Source of the DNA: an uncultured Eubacteriales bacterium
GTDB taxonomy: Bacteria > Bacillota > Clostridia > Oscillospirales > Oscillospiraceae
Reading direction: 5' to 3'
DNA: 34,904 nt
NCBI GenBank assembly: GCA_900313925.1
Contig: OMTF01000004.1
Coordinates: forward strand, 1-34,904
Shown here: one piece after another, positions 8,577-15,927 of the stretch
Layout of the letters: each line of letters opens with the position of its first letter
Numbering within the stretch: position 1 is the first letter of the stretch
Notes under the pieces: model-generated
The model's input: only the letters and a program-made list of their open reading frames with translations
The model's database searches: none
What the model was told of the DNA's origin: nothing
Translations under genes and position numbers: made by a program

Positions 8577-9230
8577 CTACAGACTTTTTAGATGCGAAAC
8601 AAAGTCTTTTTTATCTTCGCTCTTAAAAAATGCACTACCCGAAACAAGAACGTTTGCTCCAGCATCCAAAGCGAGTTTCGCTGTGCTTAAATCAATTCCT
8701 CCATCCACTTCAATGTCAGAAGATGAACCATTCTGATAGATTATGTTATGGACACCACGTATGTTATCCAAGGCATCCATCATAAACTTCTGCCCACCGA
8801 ACCCGGGTTCAACCGTCATGACAAGCACCATGTCGACCAGAGCAACAAAATCTTTTATTGACTCTGGAGCTGTTTTGGGCTTAATTGCTAAGCCTGTTTT
8901 CTTTCCACACGCATGGATTAAATTCAATGTATCTTTTATATTTGAACGTGTATCAGACTCAACATGCACGGTAACAATGTCTGCTCCCGCTTTGCAGAAG
9001 CTTTCGACATAACGTATCGGACGATCAATCATGAGGTGAACATCTAAAATTCTCATCGTATAGGAACGTAGCGATTTTAATACCGGTATTCCAATAGATA
9101 TATTCGGTACAAAAATACCATCCATAACATCAAAGTGAATATAATCGGCACCACTTTCAAAGCAGTCTTCCACTTCCCTGCCTAAATGCATAAAATCCGC
9201 AGATAAGATTGACGGCGCAATTTTAATCAT
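8577..9230 (-). CDS. rpe: Ribulose-phosphate 3-epimerase
   Basis: Rpe interconverts ribulose 5-phosphate and xylulose 5-phosphate in the pentose phosphate pathway. The 217-residue TIM-barrel protein shows the family landmarks in order: IKIAPSILSADF at the N-terminus, HFDVMDGIFVPNIS with catalytic Asp and metal-binding His, LDVHLMI, VLVMTVEPGFGGQKF and IEVDGGID. A GGAGC site precedes the ATG. It is the first gene of the leftward operon, with a candidate promoter about 60 bases upstream. Confidence 0.97.
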   Translation of the reverse strand: MIKIAPSILSADFMHLGREVEDCFESGADYIHFDVMDGIFVPNISIGIPVLKSLRSYTMRILDVHLMIDRPIRYVESFCKAGADIVTVHVESDTRSNIKDTLNLIHACGKKTGLAIKPKTAPESIKDFVALVDMVLVMTVEPGFGGQKFMMDALDNIRGVHNIIYQNGSSSDIEVDGGIDLSTAKLALDAGANVLVSGSAFFKSEDKKDFVSHLKSL

Positions 9231-9288
9231 ATTTATTGCTCCTTTAATATTTCATGCTACATTTAGTATTTTCATTTAAACGTTTTTC

Positions 9289-9318
9289 ATTATACTACGA
9301 TATATGCTTCTGAAGCAA
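9289..9318 (-). promoter_or_regulatory. Candidate promoter of the rpe-recR-RNase J-DUF436 operon
   Basis: On the minus strand a perfect TATAAT (complement of 9289-9294) is preceded, after an 18-base spacer, by TTGCTT (complement of 9313-9318), a weak -35. Transcription would begin about 45-50 bases before the rpe ATG. The -10 is convincing and the -35 is not. Confidence 0.5.
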
Positions 9319-9469
9319 TGCAATAAGTCCTTTAACACTATTTTGCAATTAATAAAATATACTGTAGTGATGTCATTTTTCAAGTAATCCATTTCAGACG
9401 TCATATAATTCTGTCTCCTATCTGCCCCATTCTTAATTTGAATTCAATATGAAATATATGTAAAACGTT

Positions 9470-9483
9470 TGAAAACGTTCAGT
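9470..9483. promoter_or_regulatory. Cre-like operator candidate with repeated AAAACGTT
   Basis: The 14-mer TGAAAACGTTCAGT fits most of the CcpA catabolite-response consensus (TGWNANCGNTNWCA) but fails at the last two positions. An identical AAAACGTT octamer lies at 9462-9469, ten bases earlier. Either reading, a degenerate cre or a direct-repeat operator, is tentative. Confidence 0.25.
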
Positions 9484-9637
9484 AAAAGATTGCATCCATT
9501 CAGCGTAATGTCTAAATATTTCTAGTATTAACGCACATTTTCTCCTATACTTATTTCTGTAAACAATTTATAATATATTTACTATATGCATAAAATGAAT
9601 TCTGACAGATTATATTTTCATGAATGGAGAGAGGAAT

Positions 9638-10453
9638 TTGTCTAAGCCTAGTTCAAAGAGGAAATCTTCGAAACCTATATACACATTTATCATTACCTGG
9701 TTACTTTGTTGCATTTTTTTACCGATGTATTATGATTGGGCGTTGCTGGTTTCTCTAGTAGCTTCTTTCATAATAAGTGGAATCGCTTCTGCAAAGGAAT
9801 CAAGGAAACGCAAGGAACAAGACGCCGCTGATGAGGAAAAGAATACGATAGGTGCAGAAAAAGTAGATTCGCCGGATAAGCCTATAACCGAAGTAGATCA
9901 GATTCAGAAAGAAGGCGAAATCGCATTAGCCGAAATGGGAAGACTCTACCATTCTATTGAGAAGCCATCCGTACGTTCTAAAATTAATGAACTTATGCAG
10001 GTAACGGATAAAATATTTCAAGACGCAAAAACAGACCCATCAGATTTGCCGCAGATTAAAAGGTTTATGAATTATTATCTTCCTACCACCATTAAATTAC
10101 TAAATTCTTATGACCGCATGAATGCACAAGGTTATCAAGGTGAAAATATGGAAAAGAGTATGCAGAATATTGAAGACATGCTCGATACAGCAGTAAAAGC
10201 TTACCGGAAGCAGCTTGATTCACTTTTCGAAAATCAAGCCTTAGATATTGAAACAGAAATTGAAGTTATGAATAAAATGCTAGCCCGTGAAGGCCTTACT
10301 GGCGAAGGAAGCAGTGAAATATTATCTTCTCTAAACAGTTCTGGCAGTTTAACTTCCGCGGAGCCTCAGAAAGAAGGACAAATTCCCGGAGCACCTTTAG
10401 AAGCTGTTTCAACGAATCAGACGCAGAAAGAAGGTACAACGGAAGAAACCTGA
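9638..10453 (+). CDS. xpaC: XpaC-like protein (5-bromo-4-chloroindolyl phosphate hydrolysis family)
   Basis: This roughly 271-residue membrane protein resembles the XpaC family (PF10112), whose biochemical role is not settled despite the name. Two close transmembrane segments lie near the N-terminus (YTFIITWLLCCIFLPMYY, then ALLVSLVASFIISGI), followed by a charged linker. The conserved helical domain includes YLPTTIKLLNSYDRM and a repeat of acidic and basic helices to about residue 220. The tail is Ser/Gly-rich. The first in-frame ATG (9620) has no ribosome binding site. The TTG at 9638 has GGAG 8 bases upstream, so I prefer TTG. It is followed by a TelA-family gene, the same pairing as xpaC-yaaN in Bacillus. 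Confidence 0.75.
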   Translation: MSKPSSKRKSSKPIYTFIITWLLCCIFLPMYYDWALLVSLVASFIISGIASAKESRKRKEQDAADEEKNTIGAEKVDSPDKPITEVDQIQKEGEIALAEMGRLYHSIEKPSVRSKINELMQVTDKIFQDAKTDPSDLPQIKRFMNYYLPTTIKLLNSYDRMNAQGYQGENMEKSMQNIEDMLDTAVKAYRKQLDSLFENQALDIETEIEVMNKMLAREGLTGEGSSEILSSLNSSGSLTSAEPQKEGQIPGAPLEAVSTNQTQKEGTTEET

Positions 10454-10486
10454 ACTGAATCCTGAAAAAGGGCAAAACTATGTTCC

Positions 10487-10505
10487 ATCAATTTTGAAAA
10501 TTGAT
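10487..10505. repeat. Perfect 19-base palindrome upstream of the TelA-like gene
   Basis: ATCAATTTTGAAAATTGAT is a 9+1+9 perfect dyad in the 120-base gap between the xpaC-like and telA-like genes. No T-run follows, so it looks more like an operator or RNA-processing site than a terminator. Function unknown. Confidence 0.5.
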
Positions 10506-10573
10506 TTCACGATAAAATCTTTATTTTCTTGCATATTTTTCTATCAAATAAATGCATTTAGAAAGGACACATT

Positions 10574-11764
10574 ATGGATAACAAAAATGAGAGCAGTAAA
10601 ATCCCTGAATTAACATTGGATCCGACGCCCAATGCTTCGGCATCCGGGGCTGCAGAAGCTTTATTTGATGCTTCCAACACTGATAATAACGCTGTAGCAG
10701 AAGATAAAAAAGTAGTTGAGCCTGTAAAATTAGATATTACAACTTTATCTCCCGAAGAACAGGCCGCAGTAAAAGAATTTTCTAAGAAAATTGACGTGAT
10801 GAATACAGAGCAGGTCCTTAACTACGGCGCCAGCGCCCAAAAGAATGTTGCCGCTTTTTCGGAGTCAGCCCTTAAATCCGTGCGTACCAAGGACATGGGG
10901 GAAGCCGGTGACATGCTGTCTAAGCTTGTTGTTCAACTTAAAAACCTTAACTATAATGATGATGACAAGAAGGGTTTTCTTGGATTATTTAGAAAAGCGA
11001 ATCAGAGCATTGAACAGCTTAAAGCACAATATAATAAAGCTGAAGTAAATGTAGATAAAATTGTTGAGGAATTGCAGAAACATGAAGTAGAGTTGATGAA
11101 GGATATATCCCTGCTTGACAAGATGTATGAAAAGAATTCCGAATATCAGAAGGAATTAGCAATGTATATCATCGCAGGGAAGATTAAAATTCAGGAACTC
11201 CGTGAAAAAGATCTCCCCAAAGCACAGCAAAAGGCAAAAGAGTCCGGTCTAGCAGAGGATGCCCAAGCCGCCAACGATTTGGCAAATATGATTAATCGAT
11301 TTGATAAAAAAATTCATGATCTTGAATTGACACGCATGATATCCGTACAAATGGCTCCTCAAATCCGCATGATTCAGAATAATGACAATCTTATGGCAGA
11401 AAAAATCCACTCCTCTATTGTGAATACCATTCCTCTCTGGAAAAGCCAAATGGTTATGTCCTTATCGCTGTATCATGCACAGGAGGCAACCGAGGCACAA
11501 AGAGATGTGACAGATGCAACAAATCGACTTTTGCAGGAAAATGCCCAGAAATTGCATCAAGGCAGCGTTGAAATAGCAAAGGAAACCGAACGTGGAATCG
11601 TTGATATGGAGACATTGACAAAAACAAACAAGGAACTGATTGACACGCTCACCGAAGTTCAGGAAATTCAAAACTCTGGACGTGAAAAGCGCGCGGCTGC
11701 GGAAGCTGAGTTAGGCCGAATTGAAGGAGAATTAAAAGAGAAATTACTCGAAATTAGAGGGTAA
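10574..11764 (+). CDS. telA: TelA/YaaN-family toxic anion resistance protein
   Basis: This soluble 396-residue protein belongs to the TelA family (PF05816), linked to tellurite and other toxic-anion or cell-wall-antibiotic resistance. Molecular activity is unknown. After a low-complexity acidic N-terminus (about 1-60) it is almost entirely helical and probably coiled coil. Family landmarks are GFLGLFRKANQSIEQL, the LMKDISLLDKMYEKN segment, MAPQIRMIQNNDNLM and the IPLWKSQMVMSLSL stretch near residue 295. An AGAAAGGA site precedes the ATG. Next to it are the XpaC-like gene upstream (120 bases) and a LemA-like gene only 6 bases downstream, suggesting translational coupling. Confidence 0.92.
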   Translation: MDNKNESSKIPELTLDPTPNASASGAAEALFDASNTDNNAVAEDKKVVEPVKLDITTLSPEEQAAVKEFSKKIDVMNTEQVLNYGASAQKNVAAFSESALKSVRTKDMGEAGDMLSKLVVQLKNLNYNDDDKKGFLGLFRKANQSIEQLKAQYNKAEVNVDKIVEELQKHEVELMKDISLLDKMYEKNSEYQKELAMYIIAGKIKIQELREKDLPKAQQKAKESGLAEDAQAANDLANMINRFDKKIHDLELTRMISVQMAPQIRMIQNNDNLMAEKIHSSIVNTIPLWKSQMVMSLSLYHAQEATEAQRDVTDATNRLLQENAQKLHQGSVEIAKETERGIVDMETLTKTNKELIDTLTEVQEIQNSGREKRAAAEAELGRIEGELKEKLLEIRG

Positions 11765-11770
11765 CAGAAA

Positions 11771-12331
11771 ATGAGCTTTTTCAGAAAACGCGCTGTTGCA
11801 GTAATTCTAGCGATTCTTGTTGTACTTGCAGGAACTTATTATTCTGCATATGCGAAATTGGGTTCCAAATGCAGCAGCGTAGAATCCGGATTCTACAATG
11901 GTGTAACTTATAGCGGTTATCTCCATCCCAGCATTAATGGCCAATTAGAGAATATTTCCGATTCTGTGCAAGGGATGATAACAATTTGTGAAAATTATGG
12001 AGTTGATACACAAGAGATTTCGAAACGCAAAGCGGTACTAGACAGCAGTCTTGATGAAAAAGCCAGTATTAGCAGCTTGTATTCCTCTTATTCTTCCTTA
12101 TCATCATCAATCGACGATTTGGAGAATGAAATGACATCCATTGAACTGTCTGAGCGATACACGCAAGGCTGGAATGGCTATGTGAATGATATCGCAAGTG
12201 CACAGCAAACTATAAAGAACAGTGGCTACAATGATTCCGTGGATGAACTTCTGCGCGAAATCGATTCGAATATTATAGCATCCTACATCATGCTGAATAC
12301 AAATATCAAAGCACCGGAATACTTCAAATAA
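11771..12331 (+). CDS. LemA-like membrane-anchored helical protein
   Basis: This 186-residue protein has one N-terminal membrane segment (AVAVILAILVVLAGTYYSAYA) and an otherwise helical exported body. The C-terminal part, with NDIASAQQTIKNSGYNDSV, an invariant-looking Tyr-Asn, and APEYF at the end, recalls the LemA family. The similarity is modest and the characteristic LemA N-terminal NxLVxxR motif is not visible. A TPM-domain gene immediately downstream is a common LemA partner and supports the assignment. It starts 6 bases after the TelA-like gene. Function unknown. Confidence 0.6.
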   Translation: MSFFRKRAVAVILAILVVLAGTYYSAYAKLGSKCSSVESGFYNGVTYSGYLHPSINGQLENISDSVQGMITICENYGVDTQEISKRKAVLDSSLDEKASISSLYSSYSSLSSSIDDLENEMTSIELSERYTQGWNGYVNDIASAQQTIKNSGYNDSVDELLREIDSNIIASYIMLNTNIKAPEYFK

Positions 12332-12367
12332 CTATTGCTGTGAATTTAGCTAAGGACCCATAAGTAT

Positions 12368-13219
12368 ATGTTTATTTCTAAGGTAAAAAAAAGCACTGTT
12401 TTGCTATTAATAACTTTCTTTGCTCTAGTCCCCATCGTTTGTTCGTTATTACTTCCTATTTACGCAGTAGTAGAAAAATCCAGTTCTTTTTATGTTAATG
12501 ACGATGCAAATGTTTTAGGTACTGAGACGGAGCAAAAAATAATAGAGTATAACGGTGCACTTGAAAGGCAATGCAACGGCGCACAAGTAGTCGTTGTAAC
12601 GGTAGAATACCTTGACGGCATGAAAAGCAGCGAGTATGCTATGCAAATATTTAACGATTGGGGAATTGGGTCATCAACTTATAATAACGGTGTTCTTATT
12701 TTGCTCGCTACATCTGAAAACAAATACTATGTCCAATACGGGAGAGGTTTAAACGAATCAAATTTTGAAGAAGCTATTACTGAAAATATTGATACATTTG
12801 AGTCCGAATTCGACGCCAAAATGTACGATGATGCGGTTAATACCCTATTCGACGACATAGTGCAATGGTTTGAAGAATACTATGATTCTTCATTGATGCA
12901 ACAGAAAAAAACTACTTCGTCATCTGAAAGATTGAGCACTATAATTGAATTTATTGGTATTATATGTTGTATATTCTGGCTAGTTTCTGTATTTGGAGCG
13001 CGCGGACATCACGGGAGCAATAATATATTCTTTTTTGCTCCTATATTCCGTAGAAATTCTACATGGGATAACTCCTCCAATGGCAATGATTACGATGATC
13101 ACGGAGGATTTGGCGGTTTCGGTGGAGGTTCTGGTAGCGGCTTCGACGGAGGCAGTTTCGGCGGAGGTTCAGGCAGCGGTGGAGGTGGCTTCGGCGGAGG
13201 AGGCTTTGGCCGCGATTAA
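12368..13219 (+). CDS. TPM-domain (YgcG-like) membrane protein with a Gly/Ser-rich tail
   Basis: This 283-residue protein has an N-terminal signal or anchor (about 9-30, LLLITFFALVPIVCSLLLPI). A TPM domain (PF04536) follows at about 39-165: FYVNDDANVLGTETEQKI, then GAQVVVVTVEYLDG, GVLILLATSENKYYVQYG. A transmembrane segment near 195-212 comes next. The last 40 residues are almost pure Gly, Ser and Phe (repeats of GGSGSG and GGFGG), as in many TPM proteins, where such a tail is thought to be extruded and disordered. Known TPM proteins act in photosystem repair or as small envelope phosphatase-like domains; the role here is unknown. It ends the xpaC-telA-lemA cassette and is followed by a terminator. 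Confidence 0.85.
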   Translation: MFISKVKKSTVLLLITFFALVPIVCSLLLPIYAVVEKSSSFYVNDDANVLGTETEQKIIEYNGALERQCNGAQVVVVTVEYLDGMKSSEYAMQIFNDWGIGSSTYNNGVLILLATSENKYYVQYGRGLNESNFEEAITENIDTFESEFDAKMYDDAVNTLFDDIVQWFEEYYDSSLMQQKKTTSSSERLSTIIEFIGIICCIFWLVSVFGARGHHGSNNIFFFAPIFRRNSTWDNSSNGNDYDDHGGFGGFGGGSGSGFDGGSFGGGSGSGGGGFGGGGFGRD

Positions 13220-13261
13220 TCTAAAATGATATCCTAATTTACGCGACATATATTATAGTAT

Positions 13262-13297
13262 AAAAAGCTACTCAAATTGATTCGTAAGTAGTTTTTT
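13262..13297 (+). terminator. Intrinsic terminator between the TPM gene and murD
   Basis: An 11-base arm (13262-13272) pairs with 13287-13297 with one G-U pair, and the right arm ends in six Ts. The complement strand also reads into a T-run, so it may stop transcription of both convergent units. Confidence 0.7.
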
Positions 13298-13356
13298 AAT
13301 ATAGCATGATGCAAACAAATTGTCTGTCAAAACACTTCTGCAAATAAAAATAGTAA

Positions 13357-14745
13357 TTATAAACTATTAATAATATTTTTATAGTCCTTACCCCGCTCCA
13401 TAAAATTTTTATACCTATCAAAAGCTGCACAAGCAGGAGATAAAAGTACTATATCCCCTTTTTCCGCAATGGAGCATGATTTAATAACCGCATCTTTCAA
13501 GCTTTCTGCAAATTCAATTTTGAGACTTTTTGGCGTGTAATATTTTGAATTTGTGACCGCCTTATATATCTTTTCGGAGGTATCTCCTGTTAAGATAAGT
13601 GCCTTGCAATCTTTGCAAATTACATCTCCTAATCCGTCAAATGGGATATGCTTGTCATAACCTCCGGCGATGAGAATAGGTTTTGTTTTAACCGCCCGTA
13701 TTCCTGCTATGGTACGTGTTGGACTTGTTCCAATAGAATCATTTATAAAGGTCACTCCATTAAGCTCTCGAACCTTCTCAAGCCGGTGCTCAACACCTTT
13801 GAATGTGGAAGTAATATATAATCGTGTATCATTTGAAATAAGTCCGTATGTTGCAGCAAACGCCGCCAGATAGTTTTCAATATTATGACTCCCCGGAATA
13901 ATAATGGAATCTGTATTTAATAGGAACTGCCTCTTTTCACGCGGTTGCATCGAAGCATAAACCTCTCCATTGAATGAAAATATTCCATTATTAATTTCCT
14001 TGTCTCTTGCAAAATAATGAATCTTTGAGCTTGCTTTTCTTTGATAGTAATCCGTCATTGCATCGTTGGCGTTTAAAATCAATGTATCGGAATTGTTCTG
14101 GTTTATGAAAATATTTTTTTTCGCATCAATATAATCCTGAAAGTCCTTATGTTTATCTAAGTGATTCGGTGAAATATTTGTGATTACTGCGATTTCCGGT
14201 GCGCACTTCATGCTATGTAATTGAAAAGAGCTTAGTTCCAAAACCGCGTAATCATTTTCATTGAACTGTGAAGCTTCAGAAAATAAGGGATTTCCAATAT
14301 TTCCTCCTATGTGTGTTATATATCCTTCTTGTTTCAATAGTTCGTTAATAATAGTCGTTGTAGTCGTTTTTCCATCGGAGCCTGTCACGGCGATCGTATG
14401 GCAAGGGCAAACTTCAAAAAACGCTTCCATTTCCGAGGTAATGGTGCATCCTTTGGCTGCCGCTTTCTGAAGATGCTCCTCAAATGGCATAAGGCCTGGA
14501 GTTCTGAATAGGATTTCATTATGAAGATTATCAAGATAGTCGTTCCCTAATACTAATTCGACATTCTGTTCTCCCGCAAATTTTTTTGCACGGTCATCCA
14601 ACTCGTAAAAGCTTCTTTTATCATACGCAGTAACTTTTATTCCATATTTCAGAAATGTATTTATAAGTGGAGTATTACTTACTCCGATGCCAATTACGCC
14701 TACTGAATGTTTTTTAAGTTTTTCGATATAATCCTCAAATTTCAT
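13357..14745 (-). CDS. murD: UDP-N-acetylmuramoylalanine--D-glutamate ligase
   Basis: MurD adds D-glutamate to UDP-MurNAc-L-alanine in cytoplasmic peptidoglycan synthesis, using ATP. The 462-residue protein shows the Mur ligase order: an N-terminal nucleotide-binding domain (GVIGIGVSNTPLI, about 16-28), the ATP loop AVTGSDGKTTTT (119-130), NISPNHLDKHKDFQDY with the conserved histidine, and the C-terminal INDSIGTSPTRTIAGI and LLSPACAAFDRYKNFMERG. Its start follows a TAGGAG site. It stands alone rather than in the dcw cluster, where murD usually sits with mraY and ftsW. Confidence 0.97.
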   Translation of the reverse strand: MKFEDYIEKLKKHSVGVIGIGVSNTPLINTFLKYGIKVTAYDKRSFYELDDRAKKFAGEQNVELVLGNDYLDNLHNEILFRTPGLMPFEEHLQKAAAKGCTITSEMEAFFEVCPCHTIAVTGSDGKTTTTTIINELLKQEGYITHIGGNIGNPLFSEASQFNENDYAVLELSSFQLHSMKCAPEIAVITNISPNHLDKHKDFQDYIDAKKNIFINQNNSDTLILNANDAMTDYYQRKASSKIHYFARDKEINNGIFSFNGEVYASMQPREKRQFLLNTDSIIIPGSHNIENYLAAFAATYGLISNDTRLYITSTFKGVEHRLEKVRELNGVTFINDSIGTSPTRTIAGIRAVKTKPILIAGGYDKHIPFDGLGDVICKDCKALILTGDTSEKIYKAVTNSKYYTPKSLKIEFAESLKDAVIKSCSIAEKGDIVLLSPACAAFDRYKNFMERGKDYKNIINSL

Positions 14746-14795
14746 ATAAGGCTCCTAGTTCTGCAATACTTGAGTTTTATTTTATATAAGCATTT

Positions 14796-15160
14796 TTATT
14801 CCCTGTAGGAGGAGTAAATTAGGTCAATTAAATTTCTTCTAATATAAAAATAAAAATCCTTCAAACTTAATATTGCCTGCGTCATCATGCAGAATGCACA
14901 GGTAGCTTCTTTTTTCATTTGCTCTATTTCAGCAGACCATGAAGCCGGTGTTGCCGTGATTTGCTTAAAGAATGTCTTTCCTTCCTCGGAAAACACGTGC
15001 TCTATTAATTCTTGATGTATAGCCACATGATATTTTACTACATATTTCCATATATCACGGTCCCAATAATATTTCCCATCTGCATGAGCGTAAAGGCTAT
15101 AAGCTATATTCGTGATTTAAGCGGGTACCTATATATCCCCGAACTTATAATGATTGGCAT
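14796..15160 (-). pseudogene. Small hypothetical gene apparently broken by a frameshift
   Basis: Two minus-strand frames together look like one gene of about 120 codons. The downstream frame is open from 15116 to the TAA at 14796-14798 and encodes coding-like sequence including GKYYWDRDIWKYVVKYHV and a CAFC pair. It contains no ATG, GTG or TTG before a GTG at 15026, well inside the conserved-looking part. In another frame an ATG at 15160 gives MPIIISSGIYRYPLKSRI before a TAG at 15104-15106. The frames overlap at 15104-15116, so a single base change restores one reading frame. No good ribosome binding site is seen at 15160. Family not recognised. A sequencing error or a real disruption are both possible; the alternative is a 76-residue protein from the GTG at 15026. 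Confidence 0.5.
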
Positions 15161-15486
15161 TGTAGTTTATAGGTTGGCTATTCTCTCTTCTGGAACAGAA
15201 TATTCTTGCCTGCAATAATTATCGGTGCACTTTTCTACAGCTTTAATCTCTTTGAAAGGAAAAAATGCACACAACATCATACGACTCACTATGCTGTAAT
15301 AAATTTTAAAACGTTAAAAGCAAATAATTATTTTTACACATCCAATTTTATAAACAATAACCCATAAGCACAAAAATGTAAAATCCACAAGTGTTCTATA
15401 TTATCAAAGCTATATATTTAATGTAAGCGAACTTATCGACACTGGCATAATTTCGGCAGTTTTCATGAACTTGTATTTTTCTATTA
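15161..15486. other. AT-rich intergenic stretch upstream of rnpB
   Basis: No firm gene is seen. The stretch contains a possible 14-codon plus-strand reading frame with a good ribosome binding site (15265-15309). Inside it is a chance-like match to the T7 promoter core. I find no recognisable structured RNA here. Confidence 0.4.
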
Positions 15487-15514
15487 TTGACAACCTCTCT
15501 GCGGATGATAAAAT
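15487..15514 (+). promoter_or_regulatory. rnpB promoter
   Basis: A consensus TTGACA (15487-15492) is followed after 16 bases by TAAAAT (15509-15514), a five-of-six match to the -10. Transcription would start near 15520, exactly where the RNase P RNA begins. Confidence 0.8.
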
Positions 15515-15517
15515 ACA

Positions 15518-15862
15518 CCCCATGAGCAGACCGTGCAGCCGCGGGTACAAGGCGAAAGCCTGTATGTGAGGAAAGTCCGGGCTCCAAAGGGCACGAGTAA
15601 CGGATAACATCCGCCAGGGGCGACCCTCGGACAAGTGCAACAGAAATATACCGCCGAATTCGGTAAGGGTGGAAAGGCGAGGTAAGAGCTCACCCGCTTT
15701 TATGGCAACATAAAAGTGCTGTAAACTCTATTCGGAGCAACACCGTGGTGGGAACATATGGCTGACCCGGCCGTTCCCAGGAGGTGGCTTGAACATTGCG
15801 GTAACGCAATGTCACAGATAGATGGCTGCATAGACAGAACCCGGCTTACAGGCCTACTCATT
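15518..15862 (+). ncRNA. rnpB: RNase P RNA, type A
   Basis: This is the catalytic RNA that trims tRNA 5' leaders. Diagnostic conserved blocks appear in order: GAGGAAAGTCCGGGCTCC near 15569, ACAGAAATATACCGCC near 15640, GGTAAGGGTGGAAAGGCGAG near 15662, and AGATAGATGGCTGC with ACAGAACCCGGCTTACAG near the end. The 5' ATGAG and 3' CTCAT strands close helix P1. The layout fits the ancestral type A fold rather than the B type of Bacillus, as in clostridia. Ends are approximate. Several short open frames across it are spurious. Confidence 0.95.
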
Positions 15863-15864
15863 AT

Positions 15865-15900
15865 TGAATCCGGCAACGTTTATTCGCATTGCCGGATTCA
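15865..15900 (+). terminator. rnpB terminator
   Basis: A perfect 12-bp stem (15865-15876 with 15889-15900, core GAATCCGGCAA) is followed by a T-rich run including six consecutive Ts. It lies immediately after the RNase P RNA and before the convergent DUF1015 gene. Confidence 0.9.
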
Positions 15901-15927
15901 TATTATTATTTGTTTTTTCTTTCAATT

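Larger units (their letters stand above)
9231..9619. other. Divergent intergenic region between rpe and the xpaC-like gene
   Basis: No gene is supported in these 389 bases. The left part carries a candidate rpe promoter on the minus strand. The right part holds a perfect TATAAT at 9569-9574 that could serve the xpaC-like gene, though no good -35 lies at the right distance. Around 9462-9483 two AAAACGTT octamers repeat one helical turn apart, and the second lies in a cre-like sequence (TGAAAACGTTCAGT). The rest is AT-rich and unremarkable. Confidence 0.5.

Noticed and set aside
13102-13213. Repetitive GGA/GGC-rich DNA that resembles a small tandem array
   Set aside because: It is explained by the low-complexity Gly/Ser tail of the TPM protein; unit length is irregular, and there are no CRISPR-like spacers.
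12993-13229. Second frame rich in Val, Ala and Glu over the TPM gene tail
   Set aside because: It is a frame shadow of the Gly/Ser repeat codons of the TPM protein.
15012-15218. Plus-strand 68-codon frame between murD and rnpB
   Set aside because: No ribosome binding site, hydrophobic composition from AT-rich DNA, and it runs antisense to the better-supported split gene.
15396-15693. Three minus-strand reading frames over the RNase P RNA
   Set aside because: They coincide with conserved rnpB sequence and are chance frames in a structured RNA.
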